Below, in pieces: positions 1 to 4,436 of a DNA stretch of 5,739 nucleotides. Every line of letters starts with the position of its first letter. Within the stretch, counting starts at the first letter, position 1. The DNA lies in contig JAZNII010000164.1 in NCBI GenBank assembly GCA_045577415.1, positions 1-5,739 of the forward strand, given 5' to 3'. A model generated the notes under the pieces. That model made no database searches. It had not been told where the DNA came from and worked only from the letters and a program-made list of their open reading frames with translations. Source of the DNA: SVTX01 sp045577415. GTDB lineage: Bacteria; Bacillota; Clostridia; Oscillospirales; CAG-272. The position numbers were made by a program, and so were the translations under genes.

Positions 1-312
1 ATCCGCTTTGCCAAGGAGGAAAGAGAGCTTTTCAAGCTGATCTTTATGTGCGACAGGCAGGGCGAGGAGTTTGCACCGTCCTCGGATTTTGAAGCTTCTG
101 TCGAAATGATAATGCAGGCTAACGGATGCGACCGTGAGACGGCAGAGCTTATGCATCTTGAAATGTGGGTCTGCGTTCACGGCATTGCCACGATGCTCGC
201 CACCTCGTTTTTGGAGCTGGACTTTGAGCTTATCAGCCGAATGCTGACCGACGTTTATCAGGGACTTCGCACAAGACTTATAGATGGAGGACGTACGGAT
301 GGATGCAATTAA
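1..312 (+). CDS. TetR/AcrR-family transcriptional regulator, C-terminal part (5' truncated)
   Basis: Reading frame 1 is open from the first base and gives 103 residues, starting IRFAKEERELFKLIF, to a TAA stop. The DNA-binding N-terminal helix-turn-helix lies outside the window, so only the ligand-binding and dimerisation half is seen. The fragment is all-helical in character, and the stretch around MWVCVHGIATMLA resembles the WHG-type TetR C-terminal domain. The methionine at base 46 is internal: the open frame upstream of it (FAKEERELFKLIF) is typical TetR core sequence, so the gene begins before the window. Its last 14 bases overlap the ATPase gene, which implies co-transcription and translational coupling. 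By family precedent it would repress this exporter operon until a ligand binds. The ligand cannot be deduced. Family assignment is good; regulatory target is inferred from the overlap. Confidence 0.82.
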   Translation: MRFAKEERELFKLIFMCDRQGEEFAPSSDFEASVEMIMQANGCDRETAELMHLEMWVCVHGIATMLATSFLELDFELISRMLTDVYQGLRTRLIDGGRTDGCN

Positions 313-1027
313 AATTGAAGGCTTGACGAAAAAATATCGCGATATAGTGGCGGTTGACAATTTGTCGTTAAGCATTAATGAGGGTGAGCTTTTCTCGCTT
401 CTGGGTGTGAATGGCGCGGGAAAAACTACAACAATAAAAATGCTTTGCTGCCTTACCGAGCCCACGGAGGGCGACGCTTATCTGCTTGGCAAAAGCATTC
501 GCAGAGAGGTTGCCGAGGTGAAATCTCTCATATCGGTCTCGCCCCAGGAGACCGCCATAGCTCCGGGACTTACCGCCAAAGAAAACCTTGAACTTATTTG
601 CGGAGTCCACGGTTTTTCGAAGGACAAAAGGGAAGAAAAGATCAGAGAATTGACAGAGATGTTAGGTCTTGAAAGCATTTTGACGAGAAGAGCGGGCAAA
701 CTGTCGGGCGGTTGGCAGAGACGACTCAGCATCGCAATGGCGCTTATAAGTGAGCCGGAAATACTTTTTCTTGACGAGCCGACCTTGGGTCTTGACGTAA
801 TAGCACGAAGTGACCTTTGGGATATAATCCGCTCATTGAAGGGAAAGATTACCGTAATTCTGACCACCCATTATATGGAGGAGGCAGAGGCGCTTTCCGA
901 CAGGATCGCCATTATGCGCGACGGTAAGTTGCTCGTCTGCGATACGTCTGAGAACATAAAAAAGATCGCTGAGACCGATAGTTTTGAAGAAGCCTTTATC
1001 CGCGTCGTCAAGGGGGTGAAGAAATGA
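299..1027 (+). CDS. ABC transporter ATP-binding protein (ABC-2 / drug exporter type)
   Basis: Encodes a 242-residue nucleotide-binding subunit that would hydrolyse ATP on the cytoplasmic face to power the adjacent permease. Visible motifs are Walker A GVNGAGKT (about residues 36-43), the Q-loop glutamine near 83, signature LSGGW (135-139), Walker B ILFLDEP (155-161) with catalytic Glu160, the D-loop LGLD, and the H-loop His191 in LTTHYMEEAEAL. The signature carries Trp where Gln is usual; from memory this also occurs in other DrrA/CcmA-like exporter ATPases. An ATG at 284 is in frame, but GGAGG at 286-290 is well placed for the ATG at 299, and the protein then begins MDAIKIEGLTK as expected, so 299 is chosen. 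It overlaps the TetR gene by 14 bases and the permease gene by an ATGA overlap. The family is certain; the substrate (drug, peptide, lipid or antibiotic) is unknown. Confidence 0.95.
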   Translation: MDAIKIEGLTKKYRDIVAVDNLSLSINEGELFSLLGVNGAGKTTTIKMLCCLTEPTEGDAYLLGKSIRREVAEVKSLISVSPQETAIAPGLTAKENLELICGVHGFSKDKREEKIRELTEMLGLESILTRRAGKLSGGWQRRLSIAMALISEPEILFLDEPTLGLDVIARSDLWDIIRSLKGKITVILTTHYMEEAEALSDRIAIMRDGKLLVCDTSENIKKIAETDSFEEAFIRVVKGVKK

Positions 1028-1755
1028 GAATGCTTGCTTTTGCAAAAAGAAATACTAAGGAAATACTCCGCGACCCCTTGACATTGCTTTTCGGCTTGGG
1101 TTTTCCTATCGTTCTGATACTTTTGCTCAGCGCCATACAAGCGAATATTCCCGTCCCTTTATTTGAAATAGCGCATCTCACGCCCGGTATAACGGTGTTT
1201 GGTCTGTCCTTTATGACACTGTTTTCGGCTACCATAATTGCCAAGGACAGAGGTAGCTCACTGCTTCAAAGACTCTACACCACACCTCTGACCCCCGTCG
1301 ATTTTATTTTGGGCTATACCTTGCCCATTATACCGATCGCAGTGGCGCAAAGCGTGGTCTGCTATTCCGTCGCGATCATACTCGGACTTGATATTACCGT
1401 AAATATTCTGCTGGCAATAGTATTTATTATTCCCGTCTCGCTGTTATTTGTCTCCTTGGGTCTGCTTTTTGGAAGCATTCTCAACGATAAGCAGGTGGGC
1501 GGAATATGCGGTGCGCTCTTGACCAATCTTTCGGCTTGGCTGTCTGGCACATGGTTCGACCTTGAGTTGGTTGGAGGCGCGTTTAAGAAAATAGCGTATG
1601 CTTTGCCCTTCGTCCATGCCGTGGAAATGGAAAGGGCAGTGCTTGCAGGTGACCTTGGCGGCATCTTCCCTCACCTTTGGTGGGTGCTGGGATATAGCCT
1701 TGCCGCAACCGTTGCCGCAATACTGCTTTTTCTGCGGCAGATGAGAAGGCAATAA
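1024..1755 (+). CDS. ABC-2 type transporter permease
   Basis: A 243-residue membrane protein that forms the translocation path for the preceding ATPase. Hydrophobic segments lie at about residues 20-38, 53-72, 97-122, 127-150, 160-176 and 215-237, giving the six spans usual for a half-size ABC-2 permease. A short cytoplasmic N-terminal helix (KRNTKEILRDP) precedes span 1, and the motif KDRGSSLLQRLYTTPL after span 2 is the characteristic ABC-2 'E/DR..G....L...P' loop. Length is normal for the family. The start codon overlaps the ATPase stop as ATGA, with AGGGGGTG at 1011-1018 serving as ribosome binding site; an ATG two codons later is a possible alternative. The full transporter would be a dimer of each subunit. 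The transported compound is not evident; the TetR neighbour suggests export of a toxic or signalling compound. Confidence 0.9.
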   Translation: MRMLAFAKRNTKEILRDPLTLLFGLGFPIVLILLLSAIQANIPVPLFEIAHLTPGITVFGLSFMTLFSATIIAKDRGSSLLQRLYTTPLTPVDFILGYTLPIIPIAVAQSVVCYSVAIILGLDITVNILLAIVFIIPVSLLFVSLGLLFGSILNDKQVGGICGALLTNLSAWLSGTWFDLELVGGAFKKIAYALPFVHAVEMERAVLAGDLGGIFPHLWWVLGYSLAATVAAILLFLRQMRRQ

Positions 1756-1787
1756 GACGATAAATCAAATTTTGAAATCAACATCTC

Positions 1788-1828
1788 AAAAGCTATCCCA
1801 CGAAACATGCCGTCGGGATAGCTTTTTT
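1788..1828 (+). terminator. Intrinsic terminator of the TetR-ABC exporter operon
   Basis: AAAAGCTATCCC (1788-1799) pairs perfectly over 12 bases with GGGATAGCTTTT (1815-1826), loop of 15 bases, followed by a T run to 1828. It sits 33 bases after the permease stop. The A-run on the left side means it could also act on leftward transcripts. Confidence 0.9.
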
Positions 1829-1838
1829 AAAAAACCTC

Positions 1839-1867
1839 TTTACAAATTCTCGAAATTGTGCTATAAT
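1839..1867 (+). promoter_or_regulatory. Sigma-A promoter for the structured RNA / SLOG gene leader
   Basis: TTTACA (1839-1844), a 17-base spacer and TATAAT (1862-1867), with an extended -10 TG (TGC before TATAAT). The predicted transcript start is around 1873-1875, which is within a few bases of the first paired base of the downstream RNA rod. It lies just after the exporter terminator, so the element is an independent transcription unit. Confidence 0.85.
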
Positions 1868-1871
1868 GATC

Positions 1872-2094
1872 TTACCACACAAGCGCAATTTTATTCTGTT
1901 CCCTAATTAAATAGCGATTAAGCTTTGATTCTTTTGTCAAGCATATATTTTTTACTATTGGTAAAAATGTATGCTCTATTTTCGTATGCTTGACAAGTGA
2001 TGAGCTTAATCGGTAAACGGGAACTGTTTGTGTGGTAACAACAGGAGCTTGCATTTTTCGGTGCGTAGCTTCGGTTGCGCACCTTTTTATTTTT
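1872..2094 (+). ncRNA. Unassigned structured RNA: long imperfect rod plus terminator (6S-like shape or attenuator leader)
   Basis: Nested complementary blocks make one rod of about 167 bases. P1 is 1872-1882 with 2028-2038 (11 Watson-Crick pairs, extendable to 14 with G-U pairs to 1885/2025). After a 12-base bulge on the 5' side, GTTCCC 1898-1903 pairs with GGGAAC 2019-2024. An 11-by-6 internal loop follows, then CGATTAAGCT 1915-1924 with AGCTTAATCG 2003-2012. A small internal loop leads to TTGTCAAGCATA 1934-1945 with TATGCTTGACAA 1985-1996. The apical region holds TTTTTAC 1949-1955 with GTAAAAA 1961-1967. A terminator hairpin at 2060-2094 ends the unit. Promoter position, end-to-end pairing and terminator together support a discrete transcript. 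I cannot assign a known family. A 6S RNA is possible (length, closing stem, internal bubble), as is a cis-regulatory leader of the SLOG gene. The palindromic ends could also suggest a MITE, but no target duplication is visible. Confidence 0.7.
2060..2094 (+). terminator. UUCG-capped intrinsic terminator abutting the SLOG gene ribosome binding site
   Basis: GGTGCGTAGC (2060-2069) and GTTGCGCACC (2074-2083) pair over 10 positions, two of them G-U, around a UUCG tetraloop, followed by TTTTTATTTTT (2084-2094). The next bases are the GGAGGG ribosome binding site of the SLOG gene, so no promoter fits between terminator and gene. GCGCAA (1883-1888) could pair with TTGCGC (2075-2080) in the 3' arm as a modest candidate antiterminator. 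Confidence 0.9.
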
Positions 2095-2106
2095 GGAGGG
2101 AAATTT

Positions 2107-2451
2107 ATGAAATTGCTTATTGCAGGCTCACGTTCCATCACTGATTTTGACCTCGCTCCTCATATCCCCGACGACGTCGACGAAATAATCTCGGGAGGCG
2201 CAAACGGTATTGACACCCTTGCCGAAAAATATGCCGACGAGCATCGAATCTCCAAACATATAATCCGCCCAAAGTATCATTTATATAAAAGAGCGGCACC
2301 CATCAAGCGCAATAGGGAAATAGTTGAGATAGCCGATTCTGTTCTCGTTATCTGGGACGGCGAATCAAAAGGCACGCTTTCAACAATAAATTTTGCAAAA
2401 CAGCAGAATAAGCCTGTAACGGTTGTGAATATAAAAGAAACGGAGAGCTAA
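2107..2451 (+). CDS. SLOG-superfamily protein (DUF2493 / YspA-like Rossmann domain)
   Basis: A 114-residue soluble protein consisting of little more than one SLOG Rossmann-like domain. Visible family marks are the N-terminal strand and loop MKLLIAGSRSITD, the glycine-rich phosphate-binding segment IISGGANGIDTLAEKYA (residues about 28-44), and the C-terminal pattern RNREIVEIADSVLVIWDG with SKGT after it. These match the DprA/LOG/YspA group, whose members bind nucleotides or nucleotide-derived ligands; the role of this protein is not known. The frame is open back to an ATG at 2032, but that extension would translate the terminator hairpin; GGAGGG at 2095-2100 with a 6-base gap to the ATG at 2107 decides the start. 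No partner gene is adjacent: it is monocistronic, flanked by terminators on both sides, so it depends on the promoter at 1839 and on readthrough of the hairpin at 2060. Confidence 0.85.
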   Translation: MKLLIAGSRSITDFDLAPHIPDDVDEIISGGANGIDTLAEKYADEHRISKHIIRPKYHLYKRAAPIKRNREIVEIADSVLVIWDGESKGTLSTINFAKQQNKPVTVVNIKETES

Positions 2452-2465
2452 AAATCTCCGTTTTT
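2438..2465 (+). terminator. Intrinsic terminator overlapping the end of the SLOG gene
   Basis: AAACGGAGA (2438-2446) pairs with TCTCCGTTT (2455-2463), with an 8-base loop containing the TAA stop codon, and a T run to 2465. The left arm is made of the last coding triplets, so stop codon and terminator share sequence. Confidence 0.88.
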
Positions 2466-2493
2466 CCTTGTTTTATAAGCCTTTTTTTGAAAC

Positions 2494-2508
2494 TCTACCT
2501 TTTTGGTA
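2494..2508 (+). promoter_or_regulatory. Candidate upstream Rrf2 operator (site A)
   Basis: TCTACCTTTTTGGTA contains the inverted repeat TACC-N5-GGTA. It matches the reverse complement of the site at 2575-2589 at 13 of 15 positions, the only differences being two central bases. It lies about 65-80 bases upstream of the expected transcript start of the Rrf2 operon. The repeat is seen; binding by Rrf2 is inferred. Confidence 0.5.
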
Positions 2509-2538
2509 AAAATTTTTGAAATTTTTTTCAAAAACCTA

Positions 2539-2567
2539 TTGACAAAGCAAAAATAGTGTGCTATAAT
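2539..2567 (+). promoter_or_regulatory. Sigma-A promoter of the Rrf2-rubrerythrin operon
   Basis: TTGACA (2539-2544), a 17-base spacer and TATAAT (2562-2567), with extended -10 TGC. This is a full consensus promoter, with expected transcript start near 2574 and a leader of about 42 bases. A promoter this strong is consistent with control by repression. Confidence 0.92.
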
Positions 2568-2574
2568 CAATGTG

Positions 2575-2589
2575 TACCAAGGAGGTAGA
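2575..2589 (-). promoter_or_regulatory. Candidate downstream Rrf2 operator (site B)
   Basis: On the plus strand TACCAAGGAGGTAGA; its reverse complement TCTACCTCCTTGGTA matches site A at 13 of 15 positions. It begins at about +1 or +2 of the predicted transcript, a position where a bound protein would block initiation. The core also contains AAGGAGG, a perfect ribosome-binding-like sequence with no suitable start codon after it, so this resemblance probably reflects the operator or chance. The real ribosome binding site is the second AAGGAGG at 2598-2604. Confidence 0.5.
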
Positions 2590-2615
2590 CATTCAAAAAG
2601 GAGGAGCAAGTCAAT

Positions 2616-3065
2616 ATGAGAGTAACCCAAGAAGCAGACTATGCCATCCGAATGTGTCTGATCCTTGATAGCCTCGGAGAAAAGACGGGCGCGGCAACCT
2701 TAGCTGACCTTGCCTGCATAACTCCGAAGATCGCGCTGAAAGTGCTCCGAAAGCTGAACACAGCAGGGTTTGTCAGATCCTATAAAGGCGTTCAAGGCGG
2801 CTACGAGCTGACGAGATCGGGGGACGAGATTAAGGTGCTTGAAATAATCGAGCTTATCGACGGCCCCGTGAGAATATCAAAGTGCCTCGAATGCGACCAC
2901 GAATGTTCTCGCAATCCCTGTAAAATGGAGTGTAAAATGCACGTAGCATTTGGCGTGATAAACGACAAATTAATTGAGAATCTCGGTAGAATAACGGTCA
3001 GAATGCTCCACGATGAAAACGTGAGCCACACCGATATCGCCGATATTATAAATCTAAAAAAATAA
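2616..3065 (+). CDS. Rrf2-family transcriptional regulator with a five-cysteine cluster
   Basis: A 149-residue regulator of normal Rrf2 length. The N-terminal winged helix-turn-helix runs from MRVTQEADYAIRMCL through VLRKLNTAGFVRSYKG, with the family wing motif GGYELTR near residues 61-67. Cysteines lie at 90, 93, 97, 102 and 106 (C-x2-C-x3-C-x4-C-x3-C), in the region where IscR and NsrR have three cysteines that bind an Fe-S cluster; C14 and C34 are additional. A redox or Fe-S sensing role is therefore likely, but ligand type is not shown. The start is set by AAGGAGG at 2598-2604. It is followed after 32 bases, with no terminator, by the rubrerythrin gene, so the two form one operon under a promoter flanked by paired inverted repeats, suggesting autoregulation. 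Family assignment is secure. Confidence 0.93.
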   Translation: MRVTQEADYAIRMCLILDSLGEKTGAATLADLACITPKIALKVLRKLNTAGFVRSYKGVQGGYELTRSGDEIKVLEIIELIDGPVRISKCLECDHECSRNPCKMECKMHVAFGVINDKLIENLGRITVRMLHDENVSHTDIADIINLKK

Positions 3066-3097
3066 ATTTTATATTTACTTAAAAGGAGAATTTGATT

Positions 3098-3643
3098 ATG
3101 AAAAAGTTTGTATGTTCTGTTTGCGGTTACGTTCACGAGGGAGATGCTGCTCCCGAGAGATGCCCCCAGTGCAAGGTTCCTGCCGAGAAGTTCAACGAGG
3201 TAAAGGACGAGCAGAGAATGTGGGCTGCTGAGCACGTTGTAGGCGTTGCAAGCGGCGCTCCCGAAGCAATCCTTGAGGGTCTCCGCGCAAACTTCATGGG
3301 CGAATGCACCGAGGTCGGTATGTACCTCGCTATGGCAAGAGTTGCTCACAGAGAGGGCTATCCTGAGATCGGTCTCTACTGGGAAAAGGCAGCTTACGAG
3401 GAGGCAGAGCACGCTGCAAAGTTCGCAGAGCTTCTCGGTGAGGTAGTTACCGACTCCACCAAGAAGAACCTCGAGCTGAGAGTTGAAGCAGAGAACGGCG
3501 CGACCCTCGGCAAGTTCGAGCTTGCAAAGATGGCTAAGGAGCTGAACCTCGACGCTATCCACGACACCGTCCACGAGATGGCTCGCGACGAAGCAAGACA
3601 CGGCAAGGCATTCGAGGGACTTCTTGCGAGATACTTCGGCTGA
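3098..3643 (+). CDS. rbr: Reverse rubrerythrin (N-terminal rubredoxin, C-terminal ferritin-like diiron domain)
   Basis: A 181-residue cytoplasmic non-haem iron protein that, by family, reduces hydrogen peroxide (and in clostridial relatives supports NADH-linked peroxide or oxygen reduction via electron carriers). Residues 1-30 form a rubredoxin-like FeS4 site with C6-x2-C9 and C22-x2-C25. The four-helix ferritin-like domain follows, with likely diiron ligands E69, E102-x2-H105, E132 and E165-x2-H168. Having rubredoxin first is the opposite of classical rubrerythrin and matches the 'reverse' type known from Clostridium. A TTG two codons upstream is in frame, but AAAAGGAG at 3081-3088 is spaced well for the ATG at 3098. 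Codon use is strongly biased to CTC, GAG, AAG and GCT compared with the preceding gene, as expected for a highly expressed protein. It is co-transcribed with the Rrf2 regulator and ended by a terminator. Confidence 0.94.
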   Translation: MKKFVCSVCGYVHEGDAAPERCPQCKVPAEKFNEVKDEQRMWAAEHVVGVASGAPEAILEGLRANFMGECTEVGMYLAMARVAHREGYPEIGLYWEKAAYEEAEHAAKFAELLGEVVTDSTKKNLELRVEAENGATLGKFELAKMAKELNLDAIHDTVHEMARDEARHGKAFEGLLARYFG

Positions 3644-3679
3644 TATAAAAAACCTAATAAACATAAGGCTTAAAGCCAT

Positions 3680-3710
3680 GAGGGGCAGACTTCGGTCTGC
3701 TCTTCTTTTT
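3680..3710 (+). terminator. Intrinsic terminator of the Rrf2-rubrerythrin operon
   Basis: An 11-pair stem, 3680-3690 with 3695-3705 (two G-U pairs), around a TTCG loop, followed by TTTTT (3706-3710). It starts 37 bases after the rubrerythrin stop. A small hairpin, GGCT-TAA-AGCC at 3667-3677, lies just before it. Confidence 0.9.
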
Positions 3711-3829
3711 GCGCTTTATAGGGGGCAAAATAGGCTTTCTTTCTGGAACTTTTGTGGAAGCTTGGGGCGAGTGGAATGGGAAAATGGAAGCTGAAAAGGA
3801 AATCTAAAATCCGATAATAGTATTATATC

Positions 3830-3860
3830 AAAAAAGCCTGCTCTTGCGAACAGGCTTTTT
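3830..3860. terminator. Bidirectional intrinsic terminator
   Basis: AAAAAGCCTG (3831-3840) pairs perfectly with CAGGCTTTTT (3851-3860) around a 10-base loop. A-run and T-run on opposite arms allow termination in both directions. It lies between the convergent ends of the rubrerythrin operon and the XRE gene and would stop readthrough from either side. Confidence 0.85.
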
Positions 3861-3917
3861 GAGTTGTTTGCGGAAAGGTTGCGAGTTGAATATGCTTATC
3901 AGCGTTAATTAGTATAA

Positions 3918-3947
3918 AATCGTGCCTTCTAGATCGAAGGCACGATT
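3918..3947 (-). terminator. Hairpin, probable terminator of the XRE gene
   Basis: AATCGTGCCTTC (3918-3929) pairs perfectly over 12 bases with GAAGGCACGATT (3936-3947), loop TAGATC. Read on the minus strand it is followed by TTTTATACT, a weak U tract; on the plus strand there is none. Its position downstream of the minus-strand XRE gene fits a terminator or a 3'-end-stabilising hairpin. Confidence 0.65.
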
Positions 3948-4008
3948 AATGATTTGGATACAGATAATATTCTGCTTTTGTTTTATTATAAATGCAAAAC
4001 AGATTGAC

Positions 4009-4290
4009 TTATAAGCTTTCAAGGAAGGCAAGAAGGAGAGCTTTTTGCTTGGGAGAAAGCTTGGAAAATGCCGCTGCTATTTCATCTGAATCTGTTTCTT
4101 CTTTGAAAAACTCTTGAATAGAAATGCTCATCGCGTCACAAAGAAGCTGAAGATGTCCGATAGTAATATCTGCCTGACCAAGCTCTACGCGTCTTAAATG
4201 CGTCTGAGACACGCCTGCTTTTTCCGCTAATCCGTTTTGTGTTAACCCACAGCGTTCTCTTAAGCTAATTATTCTTTTACTAACATTCAT
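4009..4290 (-). CDS. XRE-family (HTH_3 / Cro-CI type) transcriptional regulator
   Basis: A 93-residue DNA-binding protein. Residues 5-62 form the five-helix Cro/CI fold: RIISLRERCGLTQNGLAEKAG holds helix 1 and the positioning helix 2, VSQTHLRRVELGQ (27-39) is the recognition helix region, and ITIGHLQLLCDAMSISIQEFF completes the domain. The short acidic tail and final helix (SPKQKALLLAFLESL) may serve dimerisation. The start is supported by CAAGGAG on the minus strand (CTCCTTG at 4298-4304), 7 bases from the ATG. It is divergent from the small membrane protein and pilin operon, with 146 bases between start codons, an arrangement common for a local repressor. No phage or mobile genes are visible next to it. 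The target is inferred only from position and shared sites. Confidence 0.92.
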   Translation of the reverse strand: MNVSKRIISLRERCGLTQNGLAEKAGVSQTHLRRVELGQADITIGHLQLLCDAMSISIQEFFKEETDSDEIAAAFSKLSPKQKALLLAFLESL

Positions 4291-4315
4291 AGTTTTTCTC
4301 CTTGTTAGTCTTATA

Positions 4316-4326
4316 AGAATATTCTA
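4316..4326 (-). promoter_or_regulatory. Palindrome over the probable -10 of the XRE gene
   Basis: AGAATATTCT (4316-4325) is a perfect 10-base palindrome. Read on the minus strand, TAGAAT (complement of 4321-4326) is a plausible -10 box about 30 bases upstream of the XRE start codon; no convincing -35 box is found at 16-18 bases. The palindrome could be an autoregulatory operator. Both promoter and operator are inferences. Confidence 0.4.
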
Positions 4327-4345
4327 TCACGAAATTGCAGAAAAA

Positions 4346-4380
4346 ATTATTGTTATAGGGTTGACAAATTAGTGCTATAG
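4346..4380 (+). repeat. Direct repeat with 22-base offset around the pilin-operon -35 box
   Basis: ATTATTGTTATAG (4346-4358) and ATTAGTGCTATAG (4368-4380) match at 11 of 13 positions. The offset of 22 bases is about two helical turns, so both copies face the same side of the DNA. They bracket the TTGACA box at 4361. This is the usual geometry of a site for a DNA-binding protein; the divergent XRE protein is the obvious but unproven candidate. Confidence 0.5.
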
Positions 4381-4389
4381 TGATATAAT
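4361..4389 (+). promoter_or_regulatory. Sigma-A promoter of the small membrane protein and pilin operon
   Basis: TTGACA (4361-4366), a 17-base spacer and TATAAT (4384-4389), with TGA immediately before it giving an extended -10. The transcript would start near 4396, leaving a leader of about 41 bases before the ATG at 4437. Confidence 0.9.
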
Positions 4390-4436
4390 ATTAAAACCGA
4401 CAGGATGCCGGACGATTTTTAAAGGAGGAAACCTAT

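Larger units (their letters stand above)
3711..4008. other. Intergenic region without a recognisable gene
   Basis: Between the rubrerythrin terminator and the 3' end of the XRE gene there is no supported coding sequence. The longest ATG frames are short (for example 13 codons from 3776) and lack a ribosome binding site. The region holds two hairpins, listed separately, and otherwise AT-rich sequence with no promoter I would defend. Confidence 0.6.

Noticed and set aside
284..298. ATG at 284 as start of the ABC ATPase
   Set aside because: This ATG lies directly at the GGAGG that serves the ATG at 299; starting there would leave the ribosome binding site inside the coding region and add five non-family residues.
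1956..1967. TTGGTAAAAAT at 1958-1968 as a third copy of the Rrf2 site (shared with 2503-2513)
   Set aside because: Only the right half matches and the left half lacks TACC in place. The A-rich extension is low complexity and here belongs to the RNA hairpin.
1872..2038. Structured region as a MITE or insertion remnant with 11-base terminal inverted repeats
   Set aside because: No target-site duplication flanks the repeats, the helices are nested along the whole length, and promoter and terminator are positioned for transcription. A MITE origin is not excluded but explains less.
1872..2094. T-box, purine, SAM or cyclic-di-GMP riboswitch
   Set aside because: I could not find the conserved core sequences of these families (for example the T-box GGTGG-type antiterminator signature), so no known riboswitch class is assigned.
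2032..2106. N-terminal extension of the SLOG protein from the ATG at 2032
   Set aside because: The extra 25 residues would be translated through the terminator hairpin and lack a ribosome binding site, whereas GGAGGG at 2095 fits the ATG at 2107 and the protein then starts with the conserved first strand.
2801..3679. Minus-strand open frame of 292 codons across the Rrf2 and rubrerythrin genes
   Set aside because: Shadow of two well-recognised plus-strand genes. It would cross their intergenic gap antisense, has no recognisable motif, and is explained by biased codon use in the rubrerythrin gene.
3776..3817. Thirteen-codon ATG frame in the intergenic region
   Set aside because: Too short, with no ribosome binding site or promoter and a lysine-rich composition typical of random AT-rich sequence.
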